A stretch of DNA of 64,000 bases. Origin: Streptosporangium roseum DSM 43021. Lineage in GTDB: Bacteria > Actinomycetota > Actinomycetes > Streptosporangiales > Streptosporangiaceae. The notes below the pieces were generated by a model. That model saw nothing but the letters and a program-made list of their open reading frames with translations. It was not told where the DNA came from and did not search any database. The stretch is taken from the NCBI RefSeq assembly GCF_000024865.1, contig NC_013595.1, forward strand, positions 5,890,001 through 5,954,000. The letters are read 5' to 3'. How positions within the stretch are numbered: position 1 is the first letter of the stretch; every line of letters begins with the position of its first letter. Position numbers and translations under genes: made by a program. Below, piece after piece: positions 13,654 to 21,647 of the stretch.

Positions 13654-15288
13654 TCACGCACCGGGGGCGCCCGTTTCGAGCAGACGCCCCTCGGACAGCC
13701 GCAGCCAGCGGTCCACTCCGATCTCGGCGAGGAACCGCTCGTCGTGGCTGACCACCACGAAGGCGCCCTCGTATGACTGCAGGGCGCCTTCCAGCTGGGC
13801 GACGCTGACCAGGTCGAGGTTGTTGGTCGGTTCGTCCAGCAGCAGCAGCTGGGGCGCCGGTTCGGCGCACAGGACGCAGGCCAGGGTGGCGCGCAGCCGC
13901 TCGCCGCCGGACAGCACCCCGACCGGGAGGTGGATGCGGGAGCCCCGGAACAGGAAGCGTGCGAGCAGGTTCATCCGCTGCGCCTCCGGCATCCCCGGCG
14001 CGAACGCGGCCAGGTTCTCCGCCACGGTGCGGTCGAGGTCCAGCAGGTCCAGCCGTTGGGACAGGTAGGCGACCCGGCCGTCGGCCCGCCTGGTCCCGCC
14101 GCCCTCCGGCTCCAGCTCACCGTTGATCACGCGCAGCAGGGTGGACTTGCCGGCGCCGTTGGGGCCGGTCAGAGCGATCCGCTCGGGCCCCCGGATCGCC
14201 AGGTCCGCCCCCTCCCCGGAGAAGAGGGCCCGCTCGCCGTAGCGGACCTGCATCCGTTCGCCGAGGAAGACCGTGCGTCCGGCCGGGACGCCGGTCCCGG
14301 GCAGCTCCAGCGATATCTTCTGCTCGTCGCGCACTGCCCGGCCCGCCTCGTCGAGCCTGGCCCTGGCCTCGCTGACCCGCATGGCGTGCGTCTCGTTCGA
14401 CCTCCCCGCCGATTCCTGGGCACGCCGCTTCATCGTCCCGGCGAAGATCTTCGGCAGGCCGGCGCTCTTGAGGTTGCGGGCGGCGTTGCCGGCCCGGCGC
14501 GCGGCCCGCTCGCGGGCCTGCTGCATCTCCCGCTTCTCCCGCCTGACCTCCTGCTCGGCGTTGCGGACGTTCTTCTCGGCGACCTCCCGCGCGGCGCGCA
14601 CGGCCTCCTCGTACTCGGTGTAGTTCCCGCCGTAGGACCGGAGCTCGCCCCGGTCGAGCTCGGCGATGCGGTCCATGCGGTCGAGCAGTGCCCGGTCGTG
14701 GCTGACCAGCAGCAGGCAGCCGTTCCAGTCCCCGAGCACGCCGTAGAGCTTGTGGCGCGCGTCGAGGTCGAGGTTGTTGGTCGGTTCGTCGAGCAGCAGG
14801 ACGTCGGGCCGCTTCAGCAGCTGTGCCGCCAGGCCGAGGGAGACGACCTGGCCGCCGCTGAGGGTGTGCAGGCGCCGGGTGAGGGAGACGTCCCCGAGGC
14901 CGAGCCGGTCCAGCTGGGCACGGGTGCGCTCCTCGATGTCCCAGTCGTTGCCGATCGTCGTGAAGTGCTCCTCGCTCGCGTCTCCGGCCTCGATGGCGTT
15001 CAGCGCCCTGATCACCGGAGCGATCTCCAGGACCTCGGCCACGGTCAGGTCGCCGACGAGGGGCAGCGTCTGGGGCAGATAGCCCAGCACCCCCGCCACC
15101 GTGACCGAGCCGGCGGCCGGGCGAAGGGCGCCGGCGATCAGCTTGAGCAGCGTGCTCTTGCCGGCACCGTTGGGCGCCACCAGGCCGGTGTGTCCCGACG
15201 GGACGGTGAATGAGAGGTCCTCGAACACCGGGGTGTCGTCGGGCCAGGAGAATGACAGGTTCGAAACCACGATCAGGGCGTCGGACAT
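13654..15288 (-). CDS. ABC-F family ATPase (ribosome-associated, possible antibiotic-resistance type)
   Basis: A 544-residue protein with two ATP-binding cassettes and no membrane segments. Cassette 1 has Walker A APNGAGKS (residues 38-46), signature LSGGQ and Walker B LLLLDEPTNNLD. Cassette 2 has GPNGAGKS near residue 372, signature LSGGERLRA and LLLLDEPTNNLD. The highly charged linker between them (runs of EVRREKREMQQARERAARR) matches the ABC-F inter-domain arm that enters the ribosomal exit site. Members either aid translation or protect ribosomes from antibiotics such as macrolides. A candidate regulatory ORF lies in the leader (15386-15460), which is typical of the resistance class. ATG 15288 is the only good start. 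Confidence 0.9.
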   Translation of the reverse strand: MSDALIVVSNLSFSWPDDTPVFEDLSFTVPSGHTGLVAPNGAGKSTLLKLIAGALRPAAGSVTVAGVLGYLPQTLPLVGDLTVAEVLEIAPVIRALNAIEAGDASEEHFTTIGNDWDIEERTRAQLDRLGLGDVSLTRRLHTLSGGQVVSLGLAAQLLKRPDVLLLDEPTNNLDLDARHKLYGVLGDWNGCLLLVSHDRALLDRMDRIAELDRGELRSYGGNYTEYEEAVRAAREVAEKNVRNAEQEVRREKREMQQARERAARRAGNAARNLKSAGLPKIFAGTMKRRAQESAGRSNETHAMRVSEARARLDEAGRAVRDEQKISLELPGTGVPAGRTVFLGERMQVRYGERALFSGEGADLAIRGPERIALTGPNGAGKSTLLRVINGELEPEGGGTRRADGRVAYLSQRLDLLDLDRTVAENLAAFAPGMPEAQRMNLLARFLFRGSRIHLPVGVLSGGERLRATLACVLCAEPAPQLLLLDEPTNNLDLVSVAQLEGALQSYEGAFVVVSHDERFLAEIGVDRWLRLSEGRLLETGAPGA

Positions 15289-15385
15289 CGAATCGCTTCC
15301 GCGTTCGGCCGGTACGGCGAAGCCCGTCCGGCGAAATGGTCAGGACACGAAGACATCGCCAAACGGCGGTCACGCGATGGGCGCG

Positions 15386-15460
15386 TCACCGATGGCCATG
15401 TGATCCGGGATCACCCGGAGATGTCTTCTTCGCCTGCCATGTCATGCTCCGTTCCGCCAT
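15386..15460 (-). promoter_or_regulatory. Candidate 24-codon leader ORF with internal palindrome upstream of ABC-F gene
   Basis: On the minus strand an ATG at 15460 opens a 24-residue frame (beginning MAERSMTWQAKK) that stops 97 bases before the ABC-F start. Inside it lies GTGATCC-G-GGATCAC (15400-15414), a perfect 7-bp inverted repeat. Antibiotic-induced ABC-F genes are often controlled by such leader peptides through ribosome stalling. No strong ribosome binding site is visible, so the leader could instead be leaderless or spurious. Confidence 0.35.
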
Positions 15461-15546
15461 TACTGCCCAGCTACGTTACCAGCCCGAGCGATCTGCATGC
15501 GGCGGCCGTCGCCGGAGGCCACGCGCTTGCGGCCGGATGAGCGAGA

Positions 15547-16008
15547 ATGATCCCCGTGACCGGCGTCTACGTACTCAATGGCCCGAACCTGAACCTGCTC
15601 GGCACCCGCAGGCCCGAGGTGTACGGCAGCACGACACTGTCGACCCTGGAGGAGCTGTGCCGCGAGGAGGCCACCCGGCTCGGCCTGGACCTGGTCTTCC
15701 ACCAGTCCAACCACGAGGGCCGGCTGATCGACTGGATCCACGAGGCCGGAGCGCGCGTCAAGGCCGGTGAGAGCATCGGCGCAGTCTTCAATCCCGGCGC
15801 CTACACCCACACCTCGATCGCCCTGCACGACGCCATCGAGGGCACCGAGCTCCCGGTCGTCGAGGTGCACATCTCCAACGTGCACCGCCGGGAGGCCTTC
15901 CGGCACCACTCCTACATCTCCCCCATCGCGCGCGGCACCATCGTCGGCCTCGGCGTGGACGGCTACCGCCTGGCCATCGACGCCCTCCACCGGATGTCCC
16001 TGCGGTAG
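15547..16008 (+). CDS. aroQ: Type II 3-dehydroquinate dehydratase
   Basis: A 153-residue enzyme of the shikimate pathway converting 3-dehydroquinate to 3-dehydroshikimate. Family motifs are present: NGPNLNLLGTRRPEVYG with the catalytic-loop Arg and Tyr, FHQSNHEGRLIDWIH, FNPGAYTHTS with the catalytic histidine, and VEVHISNVHRREAFRHHS. Length is normal for the dodecameric type II enzyme. ATG 15547 is taken as start although the Shine-Dalgarno is poor; GTG 15556 three codons later is an alternative. No other shikimate gene is nearby, so it is an isolated, perhaps second, copy. Confidence 0.93.
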   Translation: MIPVTGVYVLNGPNLNLLGTRRPEVYGSTTLSTLEELCREEATRLGLDLVFHQSNHEGRLIDWIHEAGARVKAGESIGAVFNPGAYTHTSIALHDAIEGTELPVVEVHISNVHRREAFRHHSYISPIARGTIVGLGVDGYRLAIDALHRMSLR

Positions 16009-16081
16009 GCCGCCGGGGGTCCTGCCGGCGGCCATGCCGTCAGGTCGGCGAGCGGGTCCTCGACGGCTCCACGAGGCGTCC

Positions 16082-16101
16082 CTTCATGCATTTCGTGAAC
16101 T
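16082..16101. promoter_or_regulatory. Operator candidate of the GbsR/MarR-type regulator (copy 1)
   Basis: The 20-base element CTTCATGCATTTCGTGAACT is, in reverse complement, identical at 19 of 20 positions to 19093-19112 in front of the exporter operon. It lies three bases upstream of a -10-like TAAACT (16105-16110), whose expected start point is the regulator ATG (leaderless mRNA). It carries half-sites TTCATGCA and TTTCGTGAA. Confidence 0.8.
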
Positions 16102-16117
16102 GTGTAAACTCAACCGG

Positions 16118-16636
16118 ATGACACCCGACGCCCAGGGCTTCCTGGAGCGGTTCGCCATGATCATGTCCGAGTCCGGCTATCCCCGGATGGCGGCCAGGGT
16201 CTTTGCCGCGCTGCTCGTCTCCGACGATGGCAGGCTCACCGCCGCCGAGCTCGCCGAGCGGCTCCAGGTGGGACCGCCGGCGATCTCCGGCGCGGTGAAA
16301 TACCTGATGCATGTGGGAATGGTGGCCCGCGAGCGCGATCCGGGAGAACGGCGTGACCGTTACCGCGTCGATCAGGTGGCGTGGTTCACGGCGGCCATGT
16401 CCAGCGACGAGATCTTCCGCCGTTTCGAGGAGGGCGCCCGGGAAGGGCTTGAGGTGTTCGATCAGGACACACCTGTGGGAGCCCGCCTGGAGGAGATCCG
16501 GCGTTTCTTCGCCTTTCTGCGCCGAGAGGTCCCCCAGCTGATGGACAAGTGGCGGGAGCTGGAGTCACGCGATGTCGCGGCGGCGCAGACCGGCCAGCCC
16601 GGTGGCGCCCAGGGCGACGGCGACCACGGTCATTAG
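16118..16636 (+). CDS. GbsR/MarR-type transcriptional regulator of the adjacent ABC exporter
   Basis: A 172-residue winged-helix protein of the GbsR/MarR-like group. The HTH is LTAAELAERLQVGPPAISGAVKYLMHVGMV (about residues 43-72), followed by the wing RERDPGERRDRYRV and a helical dimerisation domain. ATG 16118 begins right after a -10-like TAAACT, so the message is probably leaderless. Its last 72 bases overlap, in antisense, the 3' end of the leftward exporter permease gene. The matching operators at 16082 and 19093 imply that it represses both itself and the exporter operon. The inducer is likely the exporter substrate. Confidence 0.88.
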   Translation: MTPDAQGFLERFAMIMSESGYPRMAARVFAALLVSDDGRLTAAELAERLQVGPPAISGAVKYLMHVGMVARERDPGERRDRYRVDQVAWFTAAMSSDEIFRRFEEGAREGLEVFDQDTPVGARLEEIRRFFAFLRREVPQLMDKWRELESRDVAAAQTGQPGGAQGDGDHGH

Positions 16637-18154
16637 GAGCAGCGGTGCCACTGCCGTCTGGCCGAGGATGATCCACGGCACGTGCACGAACGGGATGATG
16701 TTCAGCACCGACTCGTCGACCTGCCCCAGAGTGCCGAGCACGTCGAGCAGGATGAACGCCACCCAGATCCCCCACGCGGCCGTGGACAGCCGGGGCAGCA
16801 GCCCGGCCAGGACGACCGCGATCCCCGTCATCACCCAGACGGCGGGCAGGTAGGCCAGCGCGGCCCCCAGCACCAGCGGGAACTTGCCCGGGTCGCCGCC
16901 GCGCGCGCTGTAGGCGAGTCCGGTGGCCGCGCCCAGCGCCACCATTGCCGCCGCGGGCGCGACCACCGCCATGAACAGATGGCTGAGCGCCCACCGGATG
17001 CGGCTCGTCGGGGTCACCAGCACCAGGTCGGCGCGCCCCGCCGTCTCCTCCGTCCGCAGCCGGAGCGCGGACAGGATGCCGTAGGCGGCGATGATCCAGG
17101 CGAGCATGGACAGCAGGTAGTTGACGAAGAAGTCGGCCGGCTCGGCGTCCCCGCCCCCCACCCTGGCGATCATCTCCATGATCTGCGGAGCGTCGATCTG
17201 GCCTTCGATCCCGCCGGAGACGGCACCGCCGAGCGCGAGGCCGCCCGCCGCGAACCCGGCGATCCAGGCCACCAGCTGACCGCGGTGCAGCCGCCAGGCC
17301 AGGGCCGGCGCGCTGCGCAGCCCGGGCGCCGCCGCTACGGGCCCGAGCCGTGCAGGCAGCACACCGGCGGCCAGGTCGCGGCGGGACGACAGCCGGTAGG
17401 CCGTGCCTGCCAGCGCGACGACCAGGGCCAGCAGGAGCGCGAAGACCCACCAGCGCTCGCCCGCGAACGGCCGTACCCGCAGCGTCCAGCCCAGCGGCGA
17501 CGCCCACGACAGCCAGGCCACCCCGCCCGCGTCGCCGACCGCTCGGATCAGGAAGAAGACGGCGAACACCCCGATGCCTATCCCCCTGGCCGCGGCCACG
17601 CTCTCCGTGAGCTGCGCGGCGAGGGCGCCGACCGCGGCGAAGGTCCATCCGGCGGCGGCCAGCGACAGGGCCAGCGCGAAGGAGCCGGAGGCGGGCAGCC
17701 CCACGCCGGTGAGCGCGCCCGCCATGAGGACGGCGATCACCAGGTTGGCGGCGAGCACCACGGCCAGCGCCGCGGTCAACGGCGCGTGCCTGCCCACCAC
17801 TCCCGCGGCGGCGAGTTCGCGGCGGCCCGATTCCTCCTCGCCCCTGCTGTGCCGGATCATCAGGAGCATGCTCACCAGCCCGAGCAGCATGCCACCCGAA
17901 CTGGTCACGGTGTGTGCGGTCAGCCCGCCCACGCTCGCCTCGAACACCGGGCCGCGCATGGCCGCCTGCGAGGGGTTGGCCATCGCCGCGTCGCCCACGC
18001 CGCGCAGGGCCTCGGCGGTCGGGTAGAGCCCGGCGGTGCTGCCGGCGATGCTCGACGGGTAGAGCGCGGCGGGCAGGCCCCACAGGGGGAGGATGAGGCG
18101 GTCGCGGCGGACGACGAGCCGGGCGAGTACGCCGGTTCCCGTCAGGGCGCTCAT
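16565..18154 (-). CDS. Polyketide-antibiotic-type ABC exporter permease
   Basis: A 529-residue membrane protein made of two similar halves, each with about six hydrophobic helices, linked by a polar stretch near residues 265-300. It resembles the TnrB/'exporter of polyketide antibiotics' family (COG3559). It starts with ATG 18154, which overlaps the ATPase gene stop by four bases. Its 3' end overlaps the convergent regulator gene by 72 bp. With the ATPase it would form a homomeric-permease drug exporter in the cytoplasmic membrane. The substrate is unknown. Confidence 0.88.
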   Translation of the reverse strand: MSALTGTGVLARLVVRRDRLILPLWGLPAALYPSSIAGSTAGLYPTAEALRGVGDAAMANPSQAAMRGPVFEASVGGLTAHTVTSSGGMLLGLVSMLLMIRHSRGEEESGRRELAAAGVVGRHAPLTAALAVVLAANLVIAVLMAGALTGVGLPASGSFALALSLAAAGWTFAAVGALAAQLTESVAAARGIGIGVFAVFFLIRAVGDAGGVAWLSWASPLGWTLRVRPFAGERWWVFALLLALVVALAGTAYRLSSRRDLAAGVLPARLGPVAAAPGLRSAPALAWRLHRGQLVAWIAGFAAGGLALGGAVSGGIEGQIDAPQIMEMIARVGGGDAEPADFFVNYLLSMLAWIIAAYGILSALRLRTEETAGRADLVLVTPTSRIRWALSHLFMAVVAPAAAMVALGAATGLAYSARGGDPGKFPLVLGAALAYLPAVWVMTGIAVVLAGLLPRLSTAAWGIWVAFILLDVLGTLGQVDESVLNIIPFVHVPWIILGQTAVAPLLLMTVVAVALGATGLAGLRRRDIA

Positions 18155-19074
18155 GAAGTGGCCTCCGTCCGAGGCTCGTGCCCGCCGCTCCGAGCCGGCG
18201 TGTAGTGCCGCATGAACAGGTCCTCCAACGTCGGGGGCGCCGCGGTGACGCCGCGCAGCCCCAGCGCGGTCAGCCGCTGGAACAGCTCGTCGAGATGACG
18301 GGGCTCGACCTGGCAGCTGACCCGCATGCCCTCGATGTGGAGATCACTCACTCCGGGTAGTTCCGCCAGGCCGTACGGCGGGCTCGCCACCTCAGCGACC
18401 ACGGACGTGCTGGTCAGGTGGCGCAGCTCCACCAGCGTTCCCGACTCCACCGTGCGACCGCCCCTGATGATGCTCACCCGATCGCAGAGCGCCTCCACCT
18501 CCGACAGGATGTGGCTGGACAGCAGCACGGTACGGCCACGCGCCTTCTCCTCGGCCACGCTGTCCCTGAAGACCGCTTCCATGAGCGGGTCCAGGCCGGA
18601 GGTCGGCTCGTCGAGGATGAGCAGTTCCACGTCGGAGGCCAGCGCGGCGACCAGGGCCACCTTCTGCCGGTTGCCCTTGGAGTAGGCCCGGCCTTTCTTG
18701 CGCAGGTCCAGCTCGAACCGGTCGACCATGCTCGCCTTGCGCTGCTCGTCGACTCCGCCGCGCAGCCGTCCCAGCAGGTCGATCACCTCGCCGCCCGAGA
18801 GGTTGGGCCACAGGGTGACGTCGCCGGGCACGTACGCCAGCCGGCGGTGCAGATCGGTGGCGTCGGCCCAGGGGTCGCCGCCGAGCAGCCGTGCTCTGCC
18901 CGCGTCGGCGCGCATCAGGCCGAGCAGGATCCGGATGGTCGTGGACTTGCCGGCGCCGTTGGGGCCGAGGAAGCCGTGGACCTCGCCCCTGCGGACATCC
19001 AGGTCGAGGCCGTCCAGCGCACGCGTCCGGCCGAACGTCTTGACGAGGCCGGACACGTGGATCGCATCTGTCAT
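18151..19074 (-). CDS. ABC exporter ATP-binding protein
   Basis: About 307 residues from ATG 19074 (GTG 19083 would add three). Walker A is GPNGAGKST, Walker B LLILDEPTSGLD, H-loop LLSSHILSEVEAL. The signature is degenerate, YSKGNRQK, as in the tetronasin/polyketide exporter ATPases, with a C-terminal regulatory domain that the family shares. The first gene of the exporter operon; the permease follows with a 4-bp overlap. The promoter is -10-like TAATGT (19092-19087) directly next to the shared operator at 19093-19112. Confidence 0.92.
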   Translation of the reverse strand: MTDAIHVSGLVKTFGRTRALDGLDLDVRRGEVHGFLGPNGAGKSTTIRILLGLMRADAGRARLLGGDPWADATDLHRRLAYVPGDVTLWPNLSGGEVIDLLGRLRGGVDEQRKASMVDRFELDLRKKGRAYSKGNRQKVALVAALASDVELLILDEPTSGLDPLMEAVFRDSVAEEKARGRTVLLSSHILSEVEALCDRVSIIRGGRTVESGTLVELRHLTSTSVVAEVASPPYGLAELPGVSDLHIEGMRVSCQVEPRHLDELFQRLTALGLRGVTAAPPTLEDLFMRHYTPARSGGHEPRTEATS

Positions 19075-19092
19075 GCTTCGCACGCTACATTA

Positions 19093-19112
19093 AGTTCACG
19101 AAATTCATGAAG
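19093..19112. promoter_or_regulatory. Operator candidate of the GbsR/MarR-type regulator (copy 2, exporter promoter)
   Basis: AGTTCACGAAATTCATGAAG matches the reverse complement of 16082-16101 with one difference. It contains TTCACGAA and TTCATGAA half-sites and lies where the -35 element of the exporter promoter should be, so binding would repress transcription. Confidence 0.8.
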
Positions 19113-19303
19113 AATATGAAATAACGATCCGCGACCGGCGCATCCTTGGGCACTGCGCCGCCGCCTCCCACCCGGGCGATCGGACACGAGCCACGGGAGA
19201 CCCCTTCCGCCTTTCCCGATCACCCCTCGCCGAGGAGCGCACACGTGCCGCCGAGTACGGCAGGCGGGATGCCGGTGACGGCAACATGGGCGGCATTAGA
19301 CAT

Positions 19304-19322
19304 TAGTGTGCGGCGCACACTA
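19304..19322. promoter_or_regulatory. Perfect 19-bp palindrome, PadR operator candidate
   Basis: TAGTGTGCG (19304-19312), one central G, and CGCACACTA (19314-19322) form a perfect inverted repeat ending two or eleven bases before the two possible GTG starts of the PadR gene (19325, 19334). Position implies autoregulation. Confidence 0.75.
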
Positions 19323-19324
19323 TC

Positions 19325-19672
19325 GTGTCACACGTGTCGACAGAAGAACTGATCCTGAGCCAGGCCCAGGAGCTGCGTCGCGGCACGGTCGTGCTGGCCT
19401 GCCTCGCGCTGCTCGACGAGCCGCAGTACGGCTACGCGCTCCTTGAGACGCTCAACGACGCCGGAGTCACCGTCGACGGCAACACCCTCTACCCGTTACT
19501 GCGCCGGCTGGAGAAGCAGGGCCTGCTCACCAGCGAGTGGAACACCGACGAGTCCCGACCACGGAAGTTCTACCGGGTCAGCCCCGAGGGCTTCCGGGTG
19601 CGCGCCGGCCTGGTGCGCGAGTGGCAGGACCTCGTCTCCTCGATCTCACGACTGACCAAGGAAAACCGATGA
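19325..19672 (+). CDS. PadR-family transcriptional regulator
   Basis: 115 residues from GTG 19325 (112 from GTG 19334). The PadR winged helix shows in RRGTVVLACLALLDEPQYGYALLETLNDAG and the wing GNTLYPLLRRLEKQGLLTSEW, followed by the conserved PRKFYRVSPEG. It is the short PadR-s1 form. It overlaps the next gene by ATGA, a common pairing of PadR with a membrane protein whose N-terminus carries a HAAS/permease-prefix domain. It probably represses its own operon via the palindrome at 19304-19322. Confidence 0.92.
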   Translation: MSHVSTEELILSQAQELRRGTVVLACLALLDEPQYGYALLETLNDAGVTVDGNTLYPLLRRLEKQGLLTSEWNTDESRPRKFYRVSPEGFRVRAGLVREWQDLVSSISRLTKENR

Positions 19673-20610
19673 GCACGAACACGCTGACCGACCGCTACGT
19701 ACATGAGGTCGTCCGGCGGATCCCGGCCGACCAGCGCGACGACGTCGCCGACGAACTGCGCACCACGATCGCCGACACCGTCGACGCGCGCGACGCTGCC
19801 GACCCGGACTCGGCGGAACGCGAGGTGCTCACCGAGATGGGCGACCCGATCCGGCTCGCCGCCCGTTATGCGGACCGGCCGCTCACGTTGATCGGCCCCG
19901 AGCTCTACCCGACCTACATCCGGCTGCTGGTGACCCTGCTGTCCGCCGTGCTGCCGGTGGTCACCGCCGCGCTCGTGGTGGTCGACGTCCTGGACAACAA
20001 CGACCTCGGCTCGGCGATCGGCACCGGCATCGGCGCGGCGCTCACCGTCGGCGCCCAGATGATCGCCTGGCTCACCGTGGTGTTCGCCCTGGTCGAGCGG
20101 TCCCGAAACCGCAAGGGTGCGTCCGCCGCCTCCGGCACCTGGACCCCCGACGACCTGCCCGAGCTCCCCCGCCCGGACAAGCGCGTCGGGGCGGCCGGCG
20201 CCGCCGCGGTGGGGAACGCGCTGCTGATCGGGCTGATCGTCTGGCAGCACATCGCCGAGCCCTACCGCGCCGACGGGAACGCCGAGCGGCTGCAGGTGCT
20301 CCATCCCGACCTGTGGTCCGGGTGGATCTGGCCGATCCTCGCCGGCCTCGCCGGCCTCGTGGCGCTCAACCTGGTCCGGATCGCCGCGCGCGGATGGACC
20401 GTCCGGCTGGCCGCCTGGTACGCCCTCGCCGAAGCGGCGTTCGCGCTGCCACTGGCATGGATCCTCTACCGCCGCGTGTTCTTCAGTCCGGAGTTCCTGA
20501 CGGACTTCAGCGGGAAGTGGACGGACTCCTTCTACACCGTCACAGCGCTGGGCGTGCTCGTGGTGAGCGCGAGCGCGGTGGTCAGCCGCTTCCGGGAGGC
20601 GCGCAGGTAA
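19669..20610 (+). CDS. HAAS-domain membrane protein paired with PadR
   Basis: A 313-residue protein. The N-terminal ~70 residues (YVHEVVRRIPADQRDDVADELRTTI ... VLTEMGDP) form the HAAS/permease-prefix alpha-helical domain, normally found in PadR-controlled operons. Several hydrophobic helices follow (about 88-112, 122-148, 185-205, 222-245, 248-270, 288-305). The ATG overlaps the PadR stop. The pair probably senses or responds to envelope stress, but a biochemical role is not established. Confidence 0.8.
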   Translation: MSTNTLTDRYVHEVVRRIPADQRDDVADELRTTIADTVDARDAADPDSAEREVLTEMGDPIRLAARYADRPLTLIGPELYPTYIRLLVTLLSAVLPVVTAALVVVDVLDNNDLGSAIGTGIGAALTVGAQMIAWLTVVFALVERSRNRKGASAASGTWTPDDLPELPRPDKRVGAAGAAAVGNALLIGLIVWQHIAEPYRADGNAERLQVLHPDLWSGWIWPILAGLAGLVALNLVRIAARGWTVRLAAWYALAEAAFALPLAWILYRRVFFSPEFLTDFSGKWTDSFYTVTALGVLVVSASAVVSRFREARR

Positions 20611-20662
20611 GGACCATCCCCCTCGAAGCCGGCGGCGAGCGCCCCCGCACCGGCTGAGTCAC

Positions 20663-20686
20663 CCCCGGCCCGGGGGCGGGCCGGGG
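20663..20686 (+). terminator. Hairpin after the PadR operon
   Basis: CCCCGGCCC (20663-20671) and GGGCCGGGG (20678-20686) form a perfect 9-bp stem with a 6-base loop, 52 bases after the stop. Confidence 0.65.
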
Positions 20687-20790
20687 ACTCGCCCACCGCA
20701 CGCGCCCGGCTCTCCCCGCAGGCCGTACGGATGACCCGGATGTCCGAAACCTGCAAGACGCCGGGACCGCGTGCGTGATGACATGGGTCC

Positions 20791-21093
20791 ATGAGCTCTC
20801 CTCACAGGCGCGACGGCACGGCCGGGCAGACAGACCTCCTGGAGCTGGTCAACGTGGGCCCGGCGGTGGTCCGGCATCTGGCACGCGTGGGGATCACCCG
20901 CACAGGCCAGCTCGCCGGCCTGGACCCGGTGGAGATGTACGACCGGTTGTGCGCCCTGGACGGGCGCCGGTACGACCCCTGCCTGCTGGACACGTTCATG
21001 TCCGCCGTCGAGCAGGCCGGGGGCGGACCCGCGCGCCCGTGGTGGGACTACACCGCCGAGCGCAAGCGCCTGCTCTCCGAACGGGTGCGCTGA
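20791..21093 (+). CDS. Cdd1-like helix-hairpin-helix protein
   Basis: A 100-residue protein. LLELVNVGPAVVRHLARVGITRTGQLAGLDPVEMYDRLCALDG carries a helix-hairpin-helix core as in the TfoX C-terminal/Cdd1 ('mitomycin resistance'-labelled) family, and ends in the conserved PWWDYTAERKRL. HhH modules of this kind bind DNA or proteins; the exact role is not known. ATG 20791 is the natural start. Confidence 0.8.
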   Translation: MSSPHRRDGTAGQTDLLELVNVGPAVVRHLARVGITRTGQLAGLDPVEMYDRLCALDGRRYDPCLLDTFMSAVEQAGGGPARPWWDYTAERKRLLSERVR

Positions 21094-21305
21094 CGGCCGC
21101 CGGCTCCACGGGCCGGCGTGAGATCGGCCGGCCAGGCGGTGCTGAGCCTGGTCTTCCACGACAGCACGGGGGCGGCCAGGGCGAGTGGATCGACGACGGC
21201 GGTGCGGACGAGCCGGCAGGACACCCCGGCCATGAGGGCCAGGGCGGTGGCGTCGAGGCCCCGGCCGGGCTCCGGAGCGCCGCTCGACGGGCTCGCGCCA
21301 AACAA
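21048..21305 (-). CDS. Possible small gene or gene remnant
   Basis: An 85-codon frame opening with TTG. Codons 17 to 63 have nearly invariant G or C at the third position, which suggests real coding, past or present. The 3' end overlaps the Cdd1-like gene on the other strand by 46 bp and there is no ribosome binding site, so it may be a degraded C-terminal fragment. No family recognised. Confidence 0.25.
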   Translation of the reverse strand: MFGASPSSGAPEPGRGLDATALALMAGVSCRLVRTAVVDPLALAAPVLSWKTRLSTAWPADLTPARGAGGRQRTRSESRRLRSAV

Positions 21306-21647
21306 GTGGACGCGGTGCGCATGACCTTACTAACATGCACCCATGTCCAGTCCCGAGGCGTCAAGACTCTAGCCACCGGTCGTCCGGTGGCCACCTGTGA
21401 TGTCGCGTTGAAGCTCCGCGACCGATGAGGCCGCGGCATTGCCTGCCGCGACCGCTGCCACCGGATCACCGTAGTACGGGCTGTGTTCGACCTCGACCGC
21501 GCGTCACCTCCATGGCGCCGGCGGGTCCTTTCGCGCGGTGGTCGCGCGTACCCGGCTGGACGTCCGCTGTCTCCGACGCCGATCCGGGCACTGCTGCGGC
21601 CTGCCGCCGCCTTGTCGATCCATGATGTGGTTGCGGAGTTTTCTGTC
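21094..21647. other. Intergenic region with remnant-like ORF and hairpin before the MFS exporter
   Basis: About 550 bases. Minus-strand 21305-21110 has strongly GC3-biased codons (for example LDATALALMAGVSCRLVRTA) and may be a gene remnant. A hairpin GCCACCGG-TCGT-CCGGTGGC lies at 21372-21391. The less GC-rich segment CATGACCTTACTAACATGCA around 21320-21340 looks like a promoter or operator. The hairpin could attenuate the exporter gene, as leaders of actinomycete chloramphenicol exporters do. Confidence 0.4.

Noticed and set aside
13654..13870. Antisense frames in the ABC-F gene region
   Set aside because: No coding bias in the correct phase; ABC-F motifs on the minus strand are decisive.
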